Shown: piece after piece, positions 55,285 to 64,000 of the stretch
Layout of the letters: each line of letters opens with the position of its first letter
How positions within the stretch are numbered: position 1 is the stretch's first letter
Assembly: GCA_905250075.1 (NCBI GenBank)
Contig: CAJNOP010000096.1
Location: 235,008 to 299,007 of the forward strand
DNA from: Rotaria sp. Silwood1
Taxonomy: Eukaryota > Rotifera > Eurotatoria > Philodinida > Philodinidae
Reading direction: 5' to 3'
DNA length: 64,000 bases
Notes under the pieces: generated by a model
Databases searched by the model: none
What the model saw: the letters and a program-made list of their open reading frames with translations, nothing else
What the model was told of the DNA's origin: nothing
Translations under genes and position numbers: made by a program

Positions 55285-56825
55285 ATGAAAAGATTTTTGT
55301 TAAATTTTTTTCTTGGTTTTATTTATTGTAAAAATGCATTCGAATGGCGTTCAAGATCAATTTATCAAATACTAACTGATCGATTTTCTCCAGAAAATTT
55401 TTCTTATATTCAATGTATGGAACAACCAATGACAGAATATGCATTAAGACATTATTGTGGTGGAACATATCGAGGTGCTATTGATCAATTAGATTATATT
55501 GTTCAAATGGGTTTTAATGCATTATGGATTTCACCACTACCATCAAATATTGATAAAGAAACTATTTATGGAGTTGGTTGGCATGGCTATTGGCAAGATA
55601 ATATCTATCAATTGAATTCATATTTTGGAACAGAAAATGATCTAATTGATTTTATTGATCAAGCACATCAACGTAACATTTGGATTATGTTAGATGTTGT
55701 TGCAAATCATGTTGGACCAAATGTAACAAATAATTATTTTCCATTTAATAAAAATGAATATTTTCATCAACCATTATGTTTTATTAAAGATTATTCTAAT
55801 CAAACAGAAGTAAAAAAAAAAAACAAAATATATTTTTTTTTTAGAATATATTTATTTATTTATTACAGGTTGAATTTTGTTCCATTGGTGATGAACAAAG
55901 TTCATTACCTGATTTAAATACAGAAAATAATTTTGTCATATCAACATTTCTTTCATGGATAAATGAAACAATACTTAAATATAAATTTGATGGTATTCGT
56001 GTGGATACTTTTCGTCATATTCGACAATCATTTTGGAAAGAATATACTTGTTATGCAAATGTTTATTCACTTGGAGAAGTAGCAACATCAAATACATCTT
56101 ATGTTGGTTCATATCAAAATGTTGCTGATGGAATTCTTCATTATCCATTATATTTTGTATTAAAACAAGTTTTTCAAGATGATAATCAATTAAGACAATC
56201 AATGTTTATTCTTGAAAATCAAGTTAAAGAAAATGAAAAATATTTTAAAGATACAACATTATGTGGAATATTTTTAGATAATCATGATCAAGATAGATTT
56301 TTAAATCATACACAAAATTCAATACGTATTCAAAATGCTCTTGTTTATCTTATGTTTAGTGATGGAATTCCAATTATTTATATGGGTACAGAACAAAATT
56401 TTACTGGAAATCCAAATGAAAAAAATGGTGCAACAGATCCATGGAATCGTGAACCATTATGGAGATCATCATATAATCGTTCAACATGGATATATAAATA
56501 TTTAACTAAACTTAATCAAATTCGTTTTTTACTCAAAGAAAATTATGGTGAAGAATTTTTTCTATCACATCAACAAACTATTTATATTGATCATAATACA
56601 TATGTTTATAAAAAAGGTCCACTGATGGTAATTGTATCAAATCAATCATTTCAACAAACGAAAAATTTTTCATTATATTCAACTATAAATTTTAATCAAT
56701 GGAAAGATTTACTTTCAAATAAAATATATGAAATAAATCATTATAATCAATTAAAAATTGATAATTGGTTACCACAACTTCTTCTTCCTGTTTCATCATT
56801 AATATTTCCTTTTTGTTCTGCTTGA
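55285..56825 (+). CDS. GH13 alpha-amylase, fungal (Taka-amylase) type, secreted
   Basis: Two exons, 55285-55809 and 55869-56825, joined by a 59-base GT-AG intron in phase 0, give 493 residues. A signal peptide (MKRFLLNFFLGFIYC) is followed by WRSRSIYQILTDRF and HYCGGTYRGAIDQLDYI, which align with Aspergillus Taka-amylase from memory. Catalytic regions are all present: DVVANH (137-142), GIRVDTFRH with nucleophile Asp221, GEV with acid Glu245, and FLDNHD with Asp315. DGIPIIYMGTEQNFTGNPNE adds a further fungal-like match. The end FPFCSA is shorter than fungal proteins carrying a starch-binding domain. It should cut internal alpha-1,4 bonds in starch or glycogen outside the cell. Codon use is as AT-rich as in neighbouring host genes. 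Confidence 0.92.
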
Positions 56826-58509
56826 TAATTTTAGAATTTTTTTTATTTTTAGCTCTATAAACCATATAACTTATTCGATATAAATCAATACGTATTATAC
56901 ATTTATATTAGAAATCGAATTCAAATTCTGTCTTTTCAATTTGATTCATCAAATAGATCATTATTTACTGTTAAGCAAAAGAGATAATAATTACTTAAGT
57001 TAGTTTTCGTGTTTTGTGCTCTTATAAACAGGAAAGCAAACATTAGTTAAGAAAATAATTGTTTTTGAAACAAAGTATCCTAACTGTTCGTCTCAACTTC
57101 AAAGATAGAATAATGTAATCAAAGTGGCAAGAAGTTTCAAAGGAAATTTTAATCCATATTGGCTGTATGATATGCTCGAGACAACTATGAATAGTCAAAA
57201 ACTAGTTTTGCTACATTGAACCGATAACATTTAGACAAATGAATGTTATTTATAGAAAAATATGTTAGAACAAAGTGAAACATATACAAGTTCTTCATAG
57301 CTTTCTATCATCAAACTTCATTCAATTTACGGAAGGCTGTAAATTGTTAAACATGGTAAAATAGTTGAAACTTGAAGAAAAAAAATCAGAAACATATTCT
57401 GGAGTGTTTCGTTTATTGCATGCAATTTAGAATTGACACTAGTTACTAACTTAAATAAAGAGCCACTATGTATTACTATGAGCCGTCTCAGTTATTCGTT
57501 AGTGGAATCAGTTTTTAATTATTAACTTGTCGAAAAAACGACCACTTCTTCTAGTCAGTTCTGTTATATTGGATATGCATTTTTATAGCAAGTCATTTCG
57601 GTGAACTTGTTCTATTAATTTTCATGTCAAATTTCCCAATCGGATAGATTGACAATCAATATAATGCTTTTGAAAACCAAGCGTTGTTTGACTTCTTGTA
57701 TCGCCATTTCTGATCATCTAAGCAAATCTATCAACAAAAAAAACCCATAGCAGGATAAATTAAGTTTGTATTGTGTCAAATGTTTTTCTTTTTATCACGA
57801 AAACACTGATGCATCTACCTTCTATAGTTTTATTCATTCTACTGACAGTTTCGAATTTATTCATCAGGATTATCATTTTACACAGACTTTTTTTATTATC
57901 CAAAGCCATTCGGGTATTGAATTTGACGGCAAGGACCTGGTGTTACTTGTAAAGATGATCATATATTATTGTTGTCGCTTTCTTTGGTTCTTCATTGGGA
58001 ACATGACCTGAATACTTACGTCATATACAGCTTATAGATGGAATGTGAATGTGGTTGAAGATAACATCTATTCCCACAGTTACAACCACAACCACAATCA
58101 CATATCATGCCGAGGTCTTTTATATTTTGCGCTACTTTATGTCTTCGAGGCTGTTCTCACTTATGTGAAAATGCTTCTATGGGATAGACAACATAAAACC
58201 TATTATTTTTGGCTATTTTGACTTGAAGCATTGAAAATTAATTGAATTCGAGTAAAATCTGATGAAACAATCGATTGAAATATTTTTCTATCAAAATAGA
58301 TTATTATCAATGTTTTTTTTTCAAAGATATTCATTGATTTCATCAGAAATTCATGATAATCCATAAAAATATCATTCACAATCCTGAATTTTATTTCAAA
58401 TCATCATTAATCGATTACATTATCATATAGTATCATCGATTTTCATTTAAACTGATTCATTGGCGGATTTTGGTGAGCAAGTGTGTGCACGTAGGTTTTT
58501 GTGGGTCAA
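56826..58509. other. Intergenic, no gene recognised
   Basis: About 1.7 kb downstream of the amylase. Only short frames (for example 57766-58011) without motifs. An imperfect inverted pair, GAATGTGGTTG / CAACCACAACCACAATC, is at about 58047-58104. Confidence 0.45.
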
Positions 58510-58517
58510 GTGATTGC
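58510..58517. repeat. Target-site duplication of the fold-back element, left copy
   Basis: GTGATTGC, immediately before the GGGTTACCGG end, is repeated exactly at 59323-59330 after the right end. Confidence 0.85.
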
Positions 58518-59322
58518 GGGTTACCGGAAGATCGCCCATTCGGACTTTCGCCAATAGGACATTCGCCAATGGCGGAAGTACAGGGATGCGTTGGCGAAGG
58601 TATGGTGGACTTTCGCCAATTGACGAAATTCCAAGGTATGTATTGGCGAAAGTTCAGCGGACGTTCGCCAATTGACGAAAGTATAGTGGAGTTTTGCCAG
58701 CCGTCACAAAATAATATTAATACAGGATACATGCAAGGGCTACAGCTAATACTGTTAGAATATATACTATAGCTTACGCTTAGAGTATATTCATATATGA
58801 GAGAGTCATGTTTTTAATAAGAAAAAAGCGAGATTAATATGAAGAAAAAGGCAAATAAAGCATAACCTAATGTTCATCTGATGATGCACCTGATAAATCT
58901 GATTTCGAAACATTAATTTTTTTTCTTTCCCTTTCGTCCACGACAAAACAGGTTCACCAACAAGATGAGAAAGAGACTTGATTGTATTAGCTAATGATCT
59001 TGTATTTCACGCTAACAAGGGGCGGCATAATTATTATCTAAAATGCCATAAAAAAATATATGACTACAACATACACAAACGTAACTTATTAATATAGTCG
59101 ATGCACATTTTCTAATTCACGTCTAATTCGCACTTAAATTGACGAAATTCTCCTATACTTTCGCCAACTGGCGAAACTCCATGAAGTGTGTTGGCGAAAG
59201 TACAGTGGACATTCGCCGATTGGCGATATTCCAGTGTGTCTATTGGCGAAAGTATAGTGGAGTTTCGCCATTGGCGAAAGTGCTATTTGGCGAAAGTTTT
59301 ATTGGCGAAGATCCGGAATCCC
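58518..59322. mobile_element. 805-bp fold-back element with internal TTGGCGAAAGT palindromes
   Basis: The left end reads GGGTTACCGGAAGATCGCC and the right end, reverse-complemented, GGGATTCCGGATCTTCGCC. An exact 8-bp duplication, GTGATTGC, flanks the element. Each arm (58518-58700 and 59138-59322) is packed with copies of TTGGCGAA or TTCGCCAA, often as abutted palindromes (TTCGCCAATTG) and spaced by AGTATAGTGG-like words. The centre (58700-59138) is AT-rich without a coding frame. GGG-starting ends with 8-bp duplications would fit Merlin- or Mutator-like mobilisation; no transposase is present to decide. Confidence 0.85.
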
Positions 59323-59330
59323 GTGATTGC
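59323..59330. repeat. Target-site duplication of the fold-back element, right copy
   Basis: GTGATTGC immediately follows the CCC end of the fold-back element and equals 58510-58517. Confidence 0.85.
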
Positions 59331-59576
59331 ATGAATATGGACGGTTATTGGGGAAGTGGATTTTCAGATCAAGAGAAGACTATTCATGGTTACCCACTCA
59401 TTCTTACTCATCCTCAACCCATCTAATAAACACAAGTATACATAATTGTGAGTGTTTTAGCGTGTCCAAAGCACGGATCACCAAGCAAAGTGTTGCCCAC
59501 AGTAAAAGTGCACCCATTAAGGCCTTGACAGTGACTTATCATCGTCGTTGTGACCGTCATGGCCGAACAAGTATAA

Positions 59577-59707
59577 GGGTGGGTGTGGGTGTGGGTGGCT
59601 GGGTGTGGGTGTAGGTGGGTGTGGGTGGGTGTGGGTGTGGGTGTGGGTGGGTGTGGGTGGGTGTGGGTGTGGGTGTGGGTGTGGGTGTGGGTGTGGGTGT
59701 GGGTGTC
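59577..59707 (+). repeat. Interstitial telomere-type (TGTGGG)n array
   Basis: About 130 bases are composed almost entirely of GGGTGT and GGGT units in one orientation, the plus strand being G-rich, with rare interruptions (GGCTGGG, TGTAGG). The rightmost part is a perfect run of GGGTGT units. TGTGGG is, from memory, the bdelloid rotifer telomere repeat. It is followed at 59724-59764 by C-rich CACTCA/CACCC units. Long frames across it are artefacts of repetition. Confidence 0.85.
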
Positions 59708-59723
59708 TTTTCTGCTATCCATG

Positions 59724-59764
59724 TCCACACTCACACTCACATTCACTCACACCCACCCCACCCT
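59724..59764 (-). repeat. C-rich tract facing the TGTGGG array
   Basis: TCCACACTCACACTCACATT, then CACTCACACCCACCCCACCC, is a degenerate tract with the G-rich motif on the minus strand. The array and this tract point toward each other across about 17 bases, as at 6144-6221. Confidence 0.7.
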
Positions 59765-62700
59765 CATGTAATTCTTAGATAAGTCAATACTTGTTGATGT
59801 TCAAACTCCTATTAAGGACAACATTGAATCCAACTAGACCCATCTGAAATCAATCTGAATTTGAGTTGAAAACATCAATATATGTATTCTATGGAAATCT
59901 GCTAATTGTTGACTATGCAATGATAAATGACGTATTAAAAACCTTTGATTAAAGCTGAGCACGACTTACCTAAACCATACAATATACTAAATATTTTGTA
60001 CACATCTGCATTCTCGTAATTGGTTCCATACAAAATAAAAATAAAAATAAAAATAAGATATCATTGGAATTAAAACTATTATAAGATTCAAATCTGTATA
60101 GGAATATCTTATATAGAATGGAAGCGTGTATGATACATTGATTACTGGTTTGCTCAATGTTTGTTAAAGTTTATTCGTTGTACATAACATTCTGTAAGCC
60201 TTGTTCTTGTCGCTCTTCTTTCAATTCGATCACTGAATCGTTGTTCTTATGTGCTGTTATCTGATTTCAAACACATTAAAATTCATATTTAATATCTCTT
60301 AACATAACTCAGAAAATGTGCATTTAACAGTAATGAAATCAAATATTCTACACTAAACGATGTACTTAGAATAGAAAATTAAATGATGCATGATAAATGG
60401 CAACTTCTACACTTCTGAAATATCATGTGTAACTTTTGTCGTTGAGATCCAGCTTTTTGCTAAGGAATCGCTATTCTAATCTCACTGAAACCGCATAAAA
60501 ATGTCTTGGAAGTTATGTCACTCGAACAAGCTGTAGAGTAAATACTTGTATGCTTGATAGTGGCTCATTTGCGAACTTAAATTCTCTGACAGTTACTTCT
60601 TGTTCTCTTGCATGCTAATGAGGCATCGAATCAGCGCAATTCGCATATCTTTCTCATTGTACTCAGAACGAGGTATTCAGATAAAGCTATGCTATTTCAA
60701 AGATAGCTTCTTCTAAAAACATATATGAAATGATGCGATCTTTGTTCTTGAGAGATAATGTGTGGTTAAATGATGAACTGTGTTCCAAACTAATTCCATT
60801 TAGTCATGATAGATTCAAAACATAGTTTTGAAAAATTTTAAGGATCTGATCATAGGAAGAAACATTTTTATCTGATGACATATAAATAACGAAGCCATCG
60901 CATGGCCACGTCGAAAAATTTGAATATCAGACAAGAAGAGCAATTTTCTATTCATGCAAATGTCAAGACCAACAGTTTCTTATGACAGCTCATGAGGAAA
61001 ACATCTAAAATGATACAAGTCGTTTCAGTTCATGTTAGGTTCACAAATATGTTTTGATGATAGAAAAGAATTCCTAAAAGGATTGGTTCTATTGGACGTT
61101 TTGGATCAAGTTAGAATAGTTTTGCTGAACTGCTCAACTATTTCTAGCTAAATACTGAAGCATCAAAAAGTTCAATCTTTATGTAAAATTTTAAAGATAT
61201 TTAGATGAAATGAACTTAGAATATTTTGAAAGTTTCGGTGAAAAAGAATATTCTCTTATTGAAGTATCGAATCTCCAAAAAACCATTGCTTTTCACGAGC
61301 ATCATAGAAAACTTGAAATTTATTGCAAATTAAATATCTCAACAAAAAAGGATGCTTCTTGACTGAGATTTTCGAAATATTCTATGCATCATCATTGGAC
61401 CTATAAAATTTCATGTCGAAATTTTATTATTTAGTTTTCCAGTACATATCTAAAAATCAGTTAAAAATTCAGTAAAACGACTCTAATTCGGTCTCAAAAG
61501 TTCATTGAGACGGATCATTTCAAAGTTTCGCTAATCACACCAAATTGTCCTTTTAATTTTCATATGAGTTCGAGCGGCAGATTACGATTTCAGTAGTTTC
61601 TTCCTCAATTTATGACGTTTGCGACGAACTTTGATCACAGATCGAAACCGAATAGAATGTAACTCACTTGATTCGACTTAGCAACAATCCCTTCATTAGG
61701 TCTCAAGCATAAGTAATAAAGCGGACTTCGATGTAGAGCTGTGAATGTTTTATATCTTTGTAGTTGACACATTAACAGATTTCAATTATTGGCATGGTGT
61801 GTGTTTGTTTCTTCTATTACATGATGGGCAGCAAATTTATAAGCAGTTTTAAGTATGACTATTTATTAATTTACTACATATCCTGATTTGCTAATTGATA
61901 TGGTAACTGACTTTGTAAAAGTTGGCTGAAAAAACTGAGATGTAGATTTCTAATTCATCGATTATAACATTGATCTAGTCAATTTTAAGAGTTATTAGCT
62001 GAATTGTAGATCTGGAAATTAAGATAGGATTCGACTAAATTTAGAAGTTTGTATACTCAGTTTCTTGATATGTACATCTTTCTCTGATCATTCGATACTT
62101 ATATCCACGTTATTTATGCAAATTTAGAAACTATTGCCTTTAATGATCTATAGGAAAAAGAAAATATTTCTCTTTACCAAGTCCAAGTTCTAATATGGCG
62201 TGTAGCTGCTCTTTGAACCTTTCAATTTTCTCTAAGTCGATGAAATTTAGCATGAAGACACACGGAAACTTAAACAAAATTTTATACAGAATGTAAATAC
62301 ATTTGACTCATAAGAAAGATAGAATTCTCTTTTTTCTGTCTGAACCGAATCGAATCGAGATTTTCTTATTCATTTCGATCTCTAGTTGTGACATATGGTA
62401 GTCTTTTTTCTCTACATTCATCTCTGGAGAGACGTAAAAAACCAAAAGCGGTTAGAATTTCTTTGAAAAAAATCATTTCTGGAACACATTGCTGATAGGC
62501 ACATTAATTTTTACAGTTATAATATCTGCAAGTTTTTTTTCATCGGGTCTAGTAGAGAATTCCACAGAGAGTTTTTAAAAAGAGAACCACGTCTGTAGGA
62601 TAAAATTGAATGAAATATTTACGAAATGCTGTGGCCATCATTTCTTATTGGTCATTCGTTAGTTAAATTCATCGGTGATATTTGAAAAGATAAGCATGAA

Positions 62701-64000
62701 TACTAAGAATACAAAGAGAAAAATATCTTTTCCGGAATCCTGCATTAATCAATGCTTCTTCCTTCGTCATTTCAGTTGTGTCCATTGTTTCCAAAATTAA
62801 AAAAAAATAAAGCAGTGATCAGTCGAATATAATACAGCTTCTATTATATGGGACGTAATGATCGGATCATTTTTTTTTATTCTCATCCTTCTGATTTGCT
62901 TTTCTCTCCTTAGTTCGACACCTGCTATACTTAGTTTGAGGATAGATAACCAGCGATATTTTTTTCTCATCATACTTCATATGTAAGCTTCAATATGAAT
63001 ACAAGTTTACTACAAAGCCATGTATTTTTCTTGTTCTTTTTCGTTTTGTACATCAAGTATATCTGTTTATTAGGACTCAACGACATTTGGACGCCATCAA
63101 ATGTGAGTGAAGAAACGCTAGTGCGCATGATTATAGAATTGGAAACTAAATGATTAATGACACAATTGGCTGTAATAATCATTTAGTTTCTGATTTCTCA
63201 AGTCATTTGAACTGAGCAGGTTCATTTGAGTCGAAGAGTGAATGAGTATTCGATCCACACTAGACGACATTTTATCTAGCAGTGTGCCAATACGCATGTG
63301 AATATATCAGCAATACACAACTTAGATAAACTTTTTACAAATCATCTATATAAACATCAGATACAAAACAGACACGTTCAAACGTGATTTTCTTATGGTA
63401 TGCGTCTAAATACATTTAGAAAAACTTTCCAATGCATCGTGATGTGTTTATTAAACATTGTTTATATGCTTCCACAAGCGTTTTCTGTCATGACCACATC
63501 CAGACGCAAGTCAAAGAATTCTTAATAGCACTCAAACAAAGTTCAATTTCGAATCACGCCTGTACAAATTAACTTCTTGTATTTCAGACGCGTTTATATT
63601 TCGAAAAATATTCACATAAAAAGTCCATTAATACGTACAGATGATTTTCTATTTCAAATGGGAATGAAGGTAAAGAAAGCGTTGCACTATGAACCAGAGT
63701 CCTAAATAACTATTGCTTTTTGAAGAGAAAAATTTCTTTTTCAAAATATTGAATAGGACTATCGATTGATACTATTGTTTCGTATTCATTATGGATTTAC
63801 GAATGAATTATCCAATATATCATAGGACCAAGATTTCCAGACCAATATTTTACTTCCGATGTTTTTCCGAAATCAACTAGCAGGTTTTTTTTAAACCAGA
63901 TGAAATATTTCTATACCTCAGAATAAATGGTCATTTTACATTGGAAAGCTATCCTCATGAAAAGACAATCCTCAAGAAAAATCTCGCAAGCTGTATTAAA
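59765..64000. other. Gene-free stretch to the window end
   Basis: About 4.2 kb of AT-rich sequence. A short (AAAAT)n microsatellite lies at about 60036-60058. Open frames are short (under 75 codons) and lack motifs; I found no splice-linked coding pattern, RNA gene or terminal inverted repeat here. Confidence 0.5.

Noticed and set aside
58457..58772. Frames of 91 and 100 codons over the left arm of the fold-back element
   Set aside because: They arise from the repeated TTGGCGAAAGT units and are present on both strands.
59577..59764. Certain telomere-telomere fusion
   Set aside because: The orientation fits, but the C-rich half is degenerate and short and similar paired tracts occur twice more, so fusion is kept only as one hypothesis.
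59423..59771. Open frames of up to 107 codons across the TGTGGG array (Thr/His/Pro- or Val/Trp/Gly-rich)
   Set aside because: They are translations of a six-base repeat, which is open in several frames by chance.

Overview
This is a eukaryotic, strongly AT-rich window with long non-coding stretches, many short GT-AG introns and a dense set of transposon remnants. The best taxonomic clue is a long array of TGTGGG-type units (59577-59707), with smaller related tracts near 4.2 kb and 6.2 kb. From memory, TGTGGG is the telomeric unit reported for bdelloid rotifers. Together with tiny introns, a Helitron, a hAT element and a fungal-type alpha-amylase, a bdelloid rotifer is the likeliest source. 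This is inference; no marker gene settles it.

Layout. From 1 to about 6.4 kb there is no gene I can support, only a probable small inverted-repeat element (3949-4355) and telomere-like C/G-rich tracts. From about 6.4 to 17.9 kb lies a decayed Helitron (OTU-like protease part, arginine-rich repeat region, Helitron N-terminal domain, HUH Rep nuclease and PIF1-type helicase) carrying several stops and frameshifts. It has been split by a hAT transposon (6641-10012, perfect 8-bp target duplication) and by a second element at about 11.58-12.68 kb, which itself holds an 80-bp palindromic MITE. The Helitron runs into a 100-N assembly gap.

From 19 to 49 kb lie host genes: a Ly6/three-finger-like secreted protein (+), a trefoil plus GH31 alpha-glucosidase (-), sorting nexin 14 (-), a TOM1-like VHS/GAT adaptor (-) and a Gln/His-rich protein of unknown function (-). 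From 50 to 57 kb are a single-exon rhodopsin-family GPCR (+) and a two-exon GH13 alpha-amylase of fungal type (+). From 57 to 64 kb only repeats are recognisable: an 805-bp fold-back element with an 8-bp target duplication and the telomere-like array.

Functional themes. The alpha-amylase and the alpha-glucosidase could act one after the other on starch-like glucans, although they are 30 kb apart on opposite strands. SNX14 and TOM1 are endomembrane trafficking proteins; their adjacency is probably chance. Most long introns carry repeats, including a 677-bp MITE in snx14 and members of a dispersed repeat family in the GH31 and tom1 introns.
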